From the NCBI RefSeq assembly GCF_004329815.1, contig NZ_SJPE01000002.1:124001-188000 (forward strand): a stretch of 64,000 nucleotides of DNA, read 5' to 3'. The DNA comes from Flavobacterium silvisoli (lineage in GTDB: Bacteria > Bacteroidota > Bacteroidia > Flavobacteriales > Flavobacteriaceae). Both the position numbers and the translations under genes were made by a program. Each line of letters begins with the position of its first letter. Within the stretch, counting starts at the first letter, position 1. This document shows positions 40,310 through 48,368 of the stretch, in pieces. The notes beneath the pieces were generated by a model, which saw only the letters and a list, made by a program, of their open reading frames with translations, had not been told where the DNA came from and made no database searches.

Positions 40310-41309
40310 CTGGCTTTTTGCTCAAACGCACTACTTCCTCTATAACTGAATCCATGCTTTGGAATTCGTAGTTGAGTTGTCTTTTTATTTTCTCATTAGA
40401 AATAAAATCAGCTGAAGTTAACGCAAGAGCGCTGTATTTTGAAAGCCTTCTTTTGGTTTTAAAAAATGTAGAACAAAACCAATCCCAACGCCAGGCTAAT
40501 GATAACATCCAAGGTTTAGCTTCTATCGTTGGCTTTTTAGCTTGTACTTTATCGGCTATGTTGAAAATGACATCTTGAAAACTCAGATTTTCAGCCACAA
40601 CTATATACCGCTCCCCCGATTCGTAGATGCGTAACAATTGAATCATTATTTTTACCAAATCATCAACGCCAACGTAACCAGTTGTGCCTTTGGTATAAAA
40701 CGGAAATCCTTTTTTTACGGAAGAAAAAAATAAACTGCTTCCTTCTTTCCAGAAACCGGGTCCGAAAACAATTCCCGGATTTACAATAACCACGTCCAAC
40801 CCTTCTTCACGACCGCGCCAAATTTCCATTTCTGCGCCGTATTTTGATAGGGCATAATCGCTGTGGGGGGCTTCAGGATTCCACTCGGTTTCTTCTGTAA
40901 TTTGTTTTTCATGACCGGCCAAATCGCCTAATGCCGCTATAGAACTAACGTGACACAACCTGAAAACACTATAATCTAAACAAAGATTTACAATATTGGC
41001 CGTACCCTCAATATTTACTTTGCGCAACAGTTTTTCATCTTTGGGATCATACGATATCAGGGCCGCACAGTGGTAAACAAAATAAACGCCTTCAAACGCT
41101 CTTTCGAGCGATGAAACATCGGTTATGTCGGCCTGAACCCATTCGATTTTGCGAAACAAATGGTATTTATCATAAAGCGAAAAAAGCTTCATGGTGTATT
41201 CAATACGATAAGCTTGTCTGTAAATGGCCCGGACTCTATTTTCTTTTTCTGCCAAATGCAACAGCAAATGAGCTCCGACTAAACCTGTACCACCTGTTAC
41301 TAATATCAT
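40281..41309 (-). CDS. NAD-dependent epimerase/dehydratase family protein (extended SDR)
   Basis: 342 residues. Coenzyme motif VTGGTGLVGAHL at 4-15, then VSSIAALGD and the catalytic YALSK (Tyr-x-x-x-Lys) near residue 152. Extended SDRs of this type change nucleotide sugars or reduce steroid-like and flavonoid-like ketones; the substrate site is not diagnostic. A -7 motif at 41314-41321 is almost at the start codon, and the structured repeat R3 lies about 75 bases upstream. Its stop codon is inside the DUF4296 gene. Confidence 0.85.
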   Translation of the reverse strand: MILVTGGTGLVGAHLLLHLAEKENRVRAIYRQAYRIEYTMKLFSLYDKYHLFRKIEWVQADITDVSSLERAFEGVYFVYHCAALISYDPKDEKLLRKVNIEGTANIVNLCLDYSVFRLCHVSSIAALGDLAGHEKQITEETEWNPEAPHSDYALSKYGAEMEIWRGREEGLDVVIVNPGIVFGPGFWKEGSSLFFSSVKKGFPFYTKGTTGYVGVDDLVKIMIQLLRIYESGERYIVVAENLSFQDVIFNIADKVQAKKPTIEAKPWMLSLAWRWDWFCSTFFKTKRRLSKYSALALTSADFISNEKIKRQLNYEFQSMDSVIEEVVRLSKKPVTELVEYQD

Positions 41310-41313
41310 AGCG

Positions 41314-41321
41314 CAAAATTA
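41314..41321 (-). promoter_or_regulatory. -7 promoter motif (TAATTTTG) for the SDR gene
   Basis: Minus-strand TAATTTTG only five bases before the ATG at 41309, so the transcript would be leaderless if it is used. Confidence 0.35.
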
Positions 41322-41323
41322 CA

Positions 41324-41349
41324 AATTAGGAATTAGGAATCAGGAATTA
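41324..41349. repeat. Short tandem repeat AATTAGG
   Basis: AAATTAGGAATTAGGAATCAGGAATTA is a 7-base-period degenerate repeat upstream of the SDR gene and near repeat R3. Possibly a slippage-prone spacer. Confidence 0.5.
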
Positions 41350-41384
41350 TTTTGGGCTTACCAACCCGCGGAAAGATTTTCTGT

Positions 41385-41467
41385 TAGCCCTGATTGCAGC
41401 AGCTACCGTGTAGCGCGAAAAGCAGGAACACGGACCGCCGATAAATCCCGAACCTTTCGCTCCTAAA
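41385..41467 (+). repeat. Structured intergenic repeat, copy R3
   Basis: It begins TAGCCCTGATTGCAGC. Inner hairpin GCTAC-CGT-GTAGC. The outer stem is CCTG (start) with CAGG in AGCAGGAA, where other copies have CCCG/CGGG or GGG/CCC. The tail CCCGAACC...TCGCTCCTAAA is shared with copy R4 (48179). It lies between the divergent SDR and tyrS genes and ends 15 bases before the tyrS -7 box. Confidence 0.72.
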
Positions 41468-41481
41468 TAATCAATTCTGAT

Positions 41482-41489
41482 TATATTTG
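41482..41489 (+). promoter_or_regulatory. -7 promoter motif (TATATTTG) for tyrS
   Basis: TATATTTG matches TAnnTTTG, 18 bases before the ATG at 41508. It rules out the longer TTG-started frame at 41487. Confidence 0.55.
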
Positions 41490-41507
41490 CGCAAATTTGA
41501 TTACATC

Positions 41508-42803
41508 ATGAGAAATTTAGTAGCAGAATTGCAATGGCGTGGCTTGGTTCACGATATAATGCCCGGAACGGAGGAGCAACTTTTAAAGGAAATGACCACG
41601 ACGTATATTGGGTTTGATCCTACAAGCGATTCGTTGCACATTGGGAGTTTGGTGCCGATTATTCTGTTGGTACACTTGGAGCGTTTTGGACACAAACCCA
41701 TTGCTTTAGTAGGTGGAGCTACGGGTATGATTGGTGATCCTTCGGGAAAATCAGACGAGCGAAACCTTTTGGACGAAGCTACTCTGGAGAAAAATGTGAC
41801 CGGAATTAAAGCTGTGCTCTCCCGCTTTTTAGATTTTAATTCTACTGCGGCCAATGCGCCTGTTTTGGTGAACAATTACGATTGGATGAAAGACTTTTCC
41901 TTTATCAATTTTGCCCGCGATGTGGGGAAAAGAATTACCGTAAACTACATGATGGCCAAAGATTCGGTGAAGAAGCGTTTGAGTGGCGAAAGCGGCGAAG
42001 GGATGAGTTTTACCGAGTTTACCTATCAATTGATTCAGGGATATGACTTCCATCATTTGTACAAAACGCACAACTGCTTGTTGCAAATGGGTGGCAGCGA
42101 CCAATGGGGAAATATCACTACCGGAACCGAGTTGGTGCGCAGAATGAATGGGGAAGGCGCCAAAGCTTACGCGATGACCTGTCCGTTAATTACGAAGGCC
42201 GATGGTTCTAAATTCGGAAAATCCGAAGGCGGGAATGTTTGGTTGACTGCCGATAAAACTTCAGTATATAAATTCTACCAATTTTGGTTGAATACGACCG
42301 ATATTGATGCCGAAAAATACATTAAGATTTTTACTTTTTTAGATAAAGATACTGTTGAGACTTTAATTGCTGAGCATCATACGGCACCACATTTGCGTGT
42401 ATTGCAAAAACGTTTGGCGGAAGAAGTTACCGTTTTTGTTCACGGAAGAGAAGAGTTTGAAAAAGCGGTATTCGCTTCGGGAGCATTCTTCAGTCCAACA
42501 ATGGATGATTTGAAAAAGTTAGATACCAAAACATTCTTAGAGGTTTTTGAAGGCGTGCCTCAGGCCGAAGTAGCCAAAGCGGAGATTGCTGCCGGTATGG
42601 ACATGATAGCTGCACTTGCAGCCAAAACCGGTTTCTTAGCTTCGAACAGTGAAGCCAGAAGAGAATTGCAGCAAAACGCTATTTCACTCAACAAAGAAAA
42701 AGTGTCTGCGGAATACACAATTACTGGAAAAGACTTGATTAACGGTCAGTTTTTGATGCTGCAAAAAGGGAGAAGGAATTACTACTTGATAAAAGTGATA
42801 TAA
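41508..42803 (+). CDS. tyrS: Tyrosine--tRNA ligase
   Basis: 431 residues from the ATG at 41508. The HIGH-type motif is SLHIGSLVP, and the KMSKS-type motif is KFGKSEGG near residue 240; [14 protein letters not shown] is the tyrosine/tRNA site of the bacterial enzyme. The C-terminal S4-like RNA-binding domain ends with [20 protein letters not shown]. It charges tRNA-Tyr. Own promoter and terminator. It is one of three aminoacyl-tRNA ligases in the window. Confidence 0.97.
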   Translation: MRNLVAELQWRGLVHDIMPGTEEQLLKEMTTTYIGFDPTSDSLHIGSLVPIILLVHLERFGHKPIALVGGATGMIGDPSGKSDERNLLDEATLEKNVTGIKAVLSRFLDFNSTAANAPVLVNNYDWMKDFSFINFARDVGKRITVNYMMAKDSVKKRLSGESGEGMSFTEFTYQLIQGYDFHHLYKTHNCLLQMGGSDQWGNITTGTELVRRMNGEGAKAYAMTCPLITKADGSKFGKSEGGNVWLTADKTSVYKFYQFWLNTTDIDAEKYIKIFTFLDKDTVETLIAEHHTAPHLRVLQKRLAEEVTVFVHGREEFEKAVFASGAFFSPTMDDLKKLDTKTFLEVFEGVPQAEVAKAEIAAGMDMIAALAAKTGFLASNSEARRELQQNAISLNKEKVSAEYTITGKDLINGQFLMLQKGRRNYYLIKVI

Positions 42804-42807
42804 CCAG

Positions 42808-42833
42808 AAGGAGTCGAAAGACTCCTTTTTTAT
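42808..42833 (+). terminator. Intrinsic terminator of tyrS
   Basis: AAGGAGTC-GAAA-GACTCCTTTTTT, a textbook tetraloop hairpin five bases past the stop. Confidence 0.9.
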
Positions 42834-42978
42834 TGCTTATCCGTTTGTCTTGACATTGTTGGTGTGTTGGCGCAGTAACTTCTATTTACAATTGATTACC
42901 TGAACCAAATGAAGAGTAATTTCAATATTGTTTATAAATAGCAACTAAATTGTTATTTTTACTTTCAAATTACTCTTT

Positions 42979-43449
42979 ATGAAAATAAATCAACTACAAA
43001 TAGAAATTGACGGCATCGACAAAGAAATTCTGCGCGACCTAATGGAAGATGCCCGCAAACCCATTCTTCAAATTGCCAACAAAATAGGAATTTCGGGAGC
43101 AGCCATTCACCAGCGCTTGCGCAAACTGGAAGAGGCAGGAGTCATTTCGGGTTCCAAATTTGTGATTGACAACAAAGTGTTGGGCTATAAAACCATGGCC
43201 TTTATTGGCATTTATCTGGATAAAGCTTCGAGCAATTCAGACGTTGTACGCGAACTCAAAAAGATACCCGAAGTATTGGAATGTCATTACACCACCGGAA
43301 ACTGGAGTATCCTAATTAAAATCATCTGTCGCGATAACGAGCACCTGATGCAGCTGCTCAACAAAAAAATACAGCCCATAGAGGGAGTATCGCGCACTGA
43401 GACGTTTATCTCCCTCGAGCAACAATTAGAACGACAAATTCAGCTCTAA
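42979..43449 (+). CDS. Lrp/AsnC family transcriptional regulator
   Basis: 156 residues. An N-terminal winged helix (IDKEILRDLMEDARKPILQIANKIGISGAAIHQRLRKLEEAGVISG) is followed by the RAM ligand domain (YKTMAFIGIYLDKASSNSDVVRELKKIPEVLECHYTTGNWSILIKIICRDNEHLMQLLNKKIQPIEGVSRTETFISLEQQ). It forms multimers that sense amino acids and tune metabolism. Its stop codon is immediately next to the stop of the convergent NUMOD4/HNH-like gene. No operon partner, so targets are unknown. Confidence 0.94.
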   Translation: MKINQLQIEIDGIDKEILRDLMEDARKPILQIANKIGISGAAIHQRLRKLEEAGVISGSKFVIDNKVLGYKTMAFIGIYLDKASSNSDVVRELKKIPEVLECHYTTGNWSILIKIICRDNEHLMQLLNKKIQPIEGVSRTETFISLEQQLERQIQL

Positions 43450-44031
43450 CTATACTTTTATGTGTCCCCAATTTTCGCCTCGCTTGATGCGATGAACCTG
43501 CATTTCACTGATACCGAATTGTTTGGCTATCATTTTTATACGGGTTTTTCTGTTGGGGTCATTGAGCATCTTTTTCAAACGAATTACACTGGTGCTGGTC
43601 AATTTTCGACCGTCAGCCTTGATGTTATGTTCTATCAGTTTACGTCTGGATTCAATGACATGCGGACTTTTCTTTCTGTGCGCAATTGCTTCTTCATAGG
43701 TTACCCAACGCAGGTTTTCAACGGCGTCGTTATCGCGTACATAATCCAAATGAATCACGCAAGTTTGGTCTTCTGAAGTCTTGGGAATAAAATATTCGGC
43801 TACCATTTTATAAACAAAATGAGTAGTATAAACATATTTACCTTTCTCATTCTTTCTTCTGTAACGGAATACCTTGTATCCGTCAGACATTGAACCTCCT
43901 AAAAGATTTCCGTCTCTGAACTCGTGGGTAAAACTAATCAGTCTTCCTCTGTTGGAAACTGCGTACCTATATTTCATAGATACTTTTGTCTCGATTTCTC
44001 GAAACACTTCATTAGGATAAAGTCTTATCAT
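43450..44031 (-). CDS. NUMOD4/HNH-like protein with C-terminal helix-turn-helix
   Basis: 193 residues from the ATG at 44031 (MIRLYPNEVFREIE); an ATG 18 codons upstream adds a non-conserved extension. Residues 20-36 (KYRYAVSNRGRLISF) are a NUMOD4 DNA-binding motif. Residues 70-112 (THFVYKMVAEYFI...VIHLDYVRDNDAVENLRWVT) match the HNH fold of homing endonucleases, but the usual asparagine before the central histidine is isoleucine. Residues 165-186 (KMIAKQFGISEMQVHRIKRGE) are a helix-turn-helix. It may be a domesticated homing endonuclease acting as a DNA-binding protein; nuclease activity is uncertain. Confidence 0.8.
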   Translation of the reverse strand: MIRLYPNEVFREIETKVSMKYRYAVSNRGRLISFTHEFRDGNLLGGSMSDGYKVFRYRRKNEKGKYVYTTHFVYKMVAEYFIPKTSEDQTCVIHLDYVRDNDAVENLRWVTYEEAIAHRKKSPHVIESRRKLIEHNIKADGRKLTSTSVIRLKKMLNDPNRKTRIKMIAKQFGISEMQVHRIKRGENWGHIKV

Positions 44032-44162
44032 TATTGTGGTATTTATGATGTTCGAATCTACAAAAAAATCTTTAGAAACCCCCATTTTTAGAGGGCTTTA
44101 ACGACTTCTTATGAATATAGCGCGAAAAGGTTTACTAAAGCATTACCAATACCCATAAACCA

Positions 44163-44194
44163 TAAAAAATCCGCTACAAGAGCGGAAATTTTAT
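44163..44194 (-). terminator. Intrinsic terminator of the zinc peptidase gene
   Basis: TCCGCT/AGCGGA with a five-base loop and a T-run on the minus strand. Confidence 0.75.
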
Positions 44195-44196
44195 AA

Positions 44197-44892
44197 CTAT
44201 CTTCTGTCGCCAAAAACCTGCATCGCCCAGTACAACAATGAAGCCAAAGCACCGATGGCAGCTACCACATATGTTCTGGCGGCCCATTTCAAAGCATCTT
44301 CGGCACCGGCGTATTCCTGCTGGCTCAACATATTTTTATTTTTTAACCAAGCTAACGCACGATTACTTGCATCATACTCAACCGGCAAAGTAATGAAACT
44401 GAAAGCGGTGGCCACTGCCATAAGAATCAATCCGGCCACGGCTACATAAAATCCGAACCCGATGTGAGCGGCAGCACCAAGAATTAACCCTCCTATGATT
44501 AACCACTGTGATAATGTTGACGAAACGTTTACAATAGGTACCAATTGCGAACGCAACTGCAACATGCTATAAGCCTGAGCATGCTGAACAGCATGACCGC
44601 ATTCGTGAGCGGCTACCGCAGCAGCAGCGGCATTTCTTTGGTTGTACACGGCTTCGCTGAGATTAACTGTTTTGTCAGTAGGATTGTAATGATCAGTCAG
44701 TTGACCTTCTACCGAGATGACCTTAACGTCGTAAATTCCGTTATCATGCAACATTTGAGTAGCGATTTCTGCACCACTCATCCCGTTGCGCAGGTGAATG
44801 CGCGAATATTCTTCAAACTTGCTTTTTAATTTAGAACTCACTGCAAAACTTACCAAGGCAATGAGTCCGATGAGTAAATAGTATCCTAACAT
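44197..44892 (-). CDS. Membrane zinc metallopeptidase, YugP family
   Basis: 231 residues. An N-terminal membrane helix, then HECGH (96-100) in VAAHECGHAVQHAQ, the zinc and catalytic site of the M48-like YugP group (peptidase_Mx). Several more hydrophobic segments follow (LIIGGLILGAAAHIGFGFYVAVAGLILMAVATAF and VVAAIGALASLLYWAMQ). The acidic ASNRALAWLKNKNMLS region is typical. It probably degrades or processes membrane proteins. It is alone in its transcript, upstream of the only gene-free gap above 300 bases. Confidence 0.92.
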   Translation of the reverse strand: MLGYYLLIGLIALVSFAVSSKLKSKFEEYSRIHLRNGMSGAEIATQMLHDNGIYDVKVISVEGQLTDHYNPTDKTVNLSEAVYNQRNAAAAAVAAHECGHAVQHAQAYSMLQLRSQLVPIVNVSSTLSQWLIIGGLILGAAAHIGFGFYVAVAGLILMAVATAFSFITLPVEYDASNRALAWLKNKNMLSQQEYAGAEDALKWAARTYVVAAIGALASLLYWAMQVFGDRR

Positions 44893-45091
44893 GATTTATA
44901 GGTTTTAGTTTTTTATTGTCATTCATCTCCATCAAATGGTGAGCCAAACTGATTCTAATGACAGCCTGTCACTCGACAGCATCATTATTATCATAAATAT
45001 CCTATTCTATACTGTTAGAATACTAATTATTACAATTTATAATTTCCCGGTAAAAATTGTATTTGCTTTGAGCCGATTAGAAGAACGCTGT

Positions 45092-45210
45092 GTTTTAGGT
45101 TTCCAAGAGCAAGTTTGAGGTTCAAGACCCCAAATTTTAGGTCCGAGACCGAAAGTTTTAGGCTCAGGACCGGAAATTTTAGGTTCAAGACCTAAAGTTT
45201 GGGGTTATTT
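45092..45210. repeat. 21-bp tandem repeat, about five and a half units
   Basis: Imperfect units of 21 bases with consensus (G/A)TTTTAGGTTCAAGACC(N)AAA start at 45092, 45113 (22 bases), 45134/45135, 45155 and 45176, plus a partial unit at 45197. A multiple of three keeps reading frames open on the minus strand. There two frames give 7-residue repeats; one carries an ATG at 45215 but a stop after seven codons. It lies between the leuS terminator and the peptidase gene. Confidence 0.75.
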
Positions 45211-45217
45211 GACATAA

Positions 45218-45252
45218 AAAATCCCAAATTCAATAGAATTTGGGATTCATAT
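45218..45252 (-). terminator. Intrinsic terminator of leuS
   Basis: AATCCCAAATTC/GAATTTGGGATT with a four-base loop, T-run on the minus strand, 20 bases past the leuS stop. Confidence 0.85.
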
Positions 45253-45270
45253 TTTATATCCGGTTTTTGA

Positions 45271-48105
45271 TTATCCTACCAGATTAATCACTTTCCCGGG
45301 AACAATGATCACTTTGTTTGGTGTTCTACCGTCAAGTTGTTTGATGGTTCGTTCATCTGCCAACACAATTTCCTGTATCTGAGCTACGGTCAAATCGAGA
45401 GGCAATTTGATGGTGAAACGCATTTTTCCGTTGAACGAAACCGGGTATTCTTTTTCCGATTCTACTAAGTATTTTTCTTCATAGACCGGGAAAGCCACTG
45501 TTGAAATTGAGCCTTGGCACCCTAATTGTTCCCAAAGTTCCTCAGCAATATGAGGAGCATAAGGTGAAATCAGAACGGCTAATGGCTCCAGTATTTTTCG
45601 GTGGTTGCATTTCATCGAAGCCAATTCGTTAACACAAATCATGAATTGCGACACCGAAGTATTGAACGAAAAATTCTCGATATCCTCGGTTACTTTTTTG
45701 ATGGTTTTGTGCAAGGTTTTGTACATGTCTGCCGAAGGTTCCTCATTGGTAACCACCAACCCGTTGTCATCAAAATACAGTCGCCACAACTTTTTCAAAA
45801 AGCCCGATACTCCGGTGATTCCGGCAGTATTCCATGGTTTGGCCTGCTCTAACGGACCTAAGAACATTTCGTATAAACGCAAGGTATCGGCACCATAATC
45901 GTTGCAGATGTCATCAGGATTAACAACATTGTATTTGGATTTCGACATTTTTTCTACTTCACGACCAACTATGTATTTACCGTTTTCCAAAATGAATTCG
46001 GCATCTTTATAATCAGCATATAACGGATGCTTTTTGAAAGCTTCTATGTCTAATTCGTTGGTGATATCGTTGATAACGACAAGGTCAACATGAATTGGAT
46101 GAACATTAACTCCGCTTATCAATCCTTTTGAATATAATTTCTTTGAATCTTCACTTCTGTACACAAAAGCACTCATCCCCAGAATCATCCCCTGGTTAAT
46201 CAGTTTTTTGAACGGTTCTTCGGTTGGAGCGTAACCTTTGTCTTTTAAAAATTTATTCCAAAAACGTGAGTATAACAAGTGTCCGGTAGCATGTTCGCTT
46301 CCGCCTATGTATAAATCTACATTTTCCCAATACTTTAAGGCATCGGCTGAGGCAAACTCGGCGTCGTTGTGTGCATCCATATAACGCATCCAGTACCATG
46401 AGCTTCCGGCCCACCCCGGCATGGTATTTAATTCTAACGGAAATACCGTTTCATTATCTATTGCATCATTGCTGACCACCTTATTTTCAATAGTTGACCA
46501 CGCCCACTCGGTAGCATTGCCTAGTGGCGGTTGTCCGTCTTCGGTAGGTAAATATTTCTCTACTTCCGGCAGTCGGACAGGCAGGTATTGAGCGTCTATC
46601 ATTTGCGGCAGACCGTTTACATAATACACCGGGAACGGTTCGCCCCAGTAGCGTTGACGGGAGAACACCGCATCGCGCAGACGGTAATTGGTTTTGCCTT
46701 TTCCTTGATGGATTCTTTCTAATTCTGCGATGATTTTTTGGGTAGCTTCTTTGTAACCCAAACCGTTTAAGAAATCGGAATTGACCAATTCAAATCCTTC
46801 TTTGGCGGCAAAAGCCCCTTGTGAAATATCCTGATTGAAAATGTTTATAATTTCGGGCATGCCGTTTTGTCCTTTGAAGAAATTGGCAAACGCATAATCT
46901 CTTTCATCACCACAAGGCACGGCCATCACCGCACCGGTTCCGTATCCGGCCAACACATAATCGCCTATCCAAACCGGAATAGGATCATGAGTAAATGGGT
47001 GCTCGGCGTACGCTCCGGTGAAAACACCTGAGATGGTTTTGACATCGGCCATACGTTCTCTTTCGGAACGTTTTGCGGTAGCTTCTATATAGGCTTCAAC
47101 CGCTTCTTTTTGTTCGGGAGTCGTGATTTGGGCAACCAATTCGTGCTCGGGCGCTAAGGTCATAAACGTTACTCCAAATATAGTATCGGGTCTAGTGGTG
47201 AAAACCGAAATAGTGCCCTCTCCATTTTTGAGTCTGAAATCTACTGATGCGCCTACCGATTTCCCGATCCAGTTTCTTTGTGATTCTTTGATGGACTCGC
47301 TCCAGTCGATGGTTTCCAATCCTTGCAACAAACGTTCGGCATAGGCGGAAATACGCATCGACCATTGGGTCATTTTTTTGCGAATCACAGGATGACCACC
47401 ACGTTCCGAAACTCCGTTTACAATTTCGTCGTTGGCCAAGACCGTTCCCAATGCCGGACACCAGTTGACCTCGGTTTCAGCCAGGTAAGTAAGGCGGTAT
47501 TTTAAAAGGATTTCTTGTTTCTTTTCGTCGGAATAGGAGTTCCAGTCTGACGGAAAAAAGATTTCGGTATCTTCATCACAAACGGCGTGTATGGTAGCAT
47601 TACCGGCTTTTTCAAAAATGGCAATCAACTCGGAGATGTCTTCGGCTTTATCGGTTGCCAAATTGTACCACGAATTGAACAGTTGAATGAAAATCCACTG
47701 CGTGTGTTTGTAATACTCGGGATTGGAAGTGCGTACTTCTCGGCTCCAATCGAAAGAGAAGCCTATTTTGTCTAACTGCTCACGGTAGCGGGCAATGTTT
47801 TCGCGGGTGGTTTTCTCGGGGTGTTGCCCGGTTTGGATAGCGTATTGCTCGGCCGGTAACCCGAAAGAATCGTATCCTTGCGGATGCAGAACATTAAACC
47901 CTTTGTGACGTTTGAAGCGCGCCACAATATCGGAAGCGATGTAGCCCAGCGGATGCCCTACATGCAAGCCTGCTCCCGAAGGATAAGGAAACATGTCGAG
48001 TACATAGTACTTGGGTTTATCTGAGTTATTACTGGCGGCAAAGGTTTGGTTTTGTGCCCAATACTGTTGCCATTTGGCTTCGATTTTTTCGTGATGGTAT
48101 TTCAT
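45271..48105 (-). CDS. leuS: Leucine--tRNA ligase
   Basis: 944 residues, normal for bacterial LeuRS. HIGH-type motif HVGH at 48-51 (YPSGAGLHVGHPLGY), editing domain (CP1) roughly 220-420 with TRPDTIFG and GTGAVMAVPCGDERDYAFA, KMSKS near residue 718 (EKMSKSKYN), and an anticodon-binding domain at the end. It charges tRNA-Leu and hydrolyses mischarged products. Single-gene transcript. Its 5' flank holds a perfect inverted repeat (48117-48149) and the structured repeat R4; where its promoter lies is unclear. Confidence 0.97.
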   Translation of the reverse strand: MKYHHEKIEAKWQQYWAQNQTFAASNNSDKPKYYVLDMFPYPSGAGLHVGHPLGYIASDIVARFKRHKGFNVLHPQGYDSFGLPAEQYAIQTGQHPEKTTRENIARYREQLDKIGFSFDWSREVRTSNPEYYKHTQWIFIQLFNSWYNLATDKAEDISELIAIFEKAGNATIHAVCDEDTEIFFPSDWNSYSDEKKQEILLKYRLTYLAETEVNWCPALGTVLANDEIVNGVSERGGHPVIRKKMTQWSMRISAYAERLLQGLETIDWSESIKESQRNWIGKSVGASVDFRLKNGEGTISVFTTRPDTIFGVTFMTLAPEHELVAQITTPEQKEAVEAYIEATAKRSERERMADVKTISGVFTGAYAEHPFTHDPIPVWIGDYVLAGYGTGAVMAVPCGDERDYAFANFFKGQNGMPEIINIFNQDISQGAFAAKEGFELVNSDFLNGLGYKEATQKIIAELERIHQGKGKTNYRLRDAVFSRQRYWGEPFPVYYVNGLPQMIDAQYLPVRLPEVEKYLPTEDGQPPLGNATEWAWSTIENKVVSNDAIDNETVFPLELNTMPGWAGSSWYWMRYMDAHNDAEFASADALKYWENVDLYIGGSEHATGHLLYSRFWNKFLKDKGYAPTEEPFKKLINQGMILGMSAFVYRSEDSKKLYSKGLISGVNVHPIHVDLVVINDITNELDIEAFKKHPLYADYKDAEFILENGKYIVGREVEKMSKSKYNVVNPDDICNDYGADTLRLYEMFLGPLEQAKPWNTAGITGVSGFLKKLWRLYFDDNGLVVTNEEPSADMYKTLHKTIKKVTEDIENFSFNTSVSQFMICVNELASMKCNHRKILEPLAVLISPYAPHIAEELWEQLGCQGSISTVAFPVYEEKYLVESEKEYPVSFNGKMRFTIKLPLDLTVAQIQEIVLADERTIKQLDGRTPNKVIIVPGKVINLVG

Positions 48106-48116
48106 ATTTTTACAGT

Positions 48117-48149
48117 AACCCTGTCAGGGTTTTGAACCCTGACAGGGTT
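48117..48149. repeat. Perfect 15-bp inverted repeat
   Basis: AACCCTGTCAGGGTT (48117-48131), three spacer bases, then AACCCTGACAGGGTT (48135-48149) as its exact complement. No T-run follows, so it is not a standard terminator. It sits 11 bases upstream of the leuS ATG and next to repeat R4. A stem in the leuS leader could affect translation. Confidence 0.75.
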
Positions 48150-48178
48150 GATAATATTTAATCAATTCGTTTGTTTTT

Positions 48179-48261
48179 TAGCCCCGATTGGAGAGGTTAC
48201 CGTGTAACCCGGAAAGCGGGAAAATGGTTTGCTGAAACTGCCCGAACCACTCGCTTCCAAA
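48179..48261 (+). repeat. Structured intergenic repeat, copy R4
   Basis: TAGCCCCGATTGGAGA, inner hairpin GGTTAC-CGT-GTAACC, then CGGAAAGCGGGAA (CCCG pairs with CGGG) and tail CCCGAACCAC-TCGCTTCCAAA. It shares the general form of copies at 4652, 18009 and 41385. A minus-strand TAAATTTG (48274-48281) lies just outside. It lies between divergent leuS and ftsX. Confidence 0.75.
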
Positions 48262-48368
48262 AAAAATTACGGGCAAATTTACGTTTATTATAATAAAGTT
48301 AAAAGTTTGTACGTTATAAAGGAGAAAAACAATTTTCTTTATTATTTTTACGGCTTAAATCACTGTTT

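Larger units (their letters stand above)
44893..45270. other. Gene-free 378-base gap
   Basis: It holds the leuS terminator (45218-45247), a 21-bp tandem repeat (45092-45210) and about 200 bases upstream of the peptidase gene. A 60-codon plus-strand frame at 44936-45118 is not credible as a gene: it is hydrophobic, lacks a promoter and runs into the repeat. No RNA gene is recognised. Confidence 0.6.

Noticed and set aside
44100..44160. Sixth copy of the structured repeat
   Set aside because: Only a short TATAGCGCGAAAAGG resembles the motif; the opening TAGCCC and the paired partner are missing.
44936..45118. 60-codon plus-strand frame in the 378-base gap
   Set aside because: No promoter motif, no recognisable domain, an isoleucine-rich low-complexity translation, and it ends inside the 21-bp tandem repeat.
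45092..45210. CRISPR array
   Set aside because: The units are contiguous and have no unique spacers. No cas gene is present.
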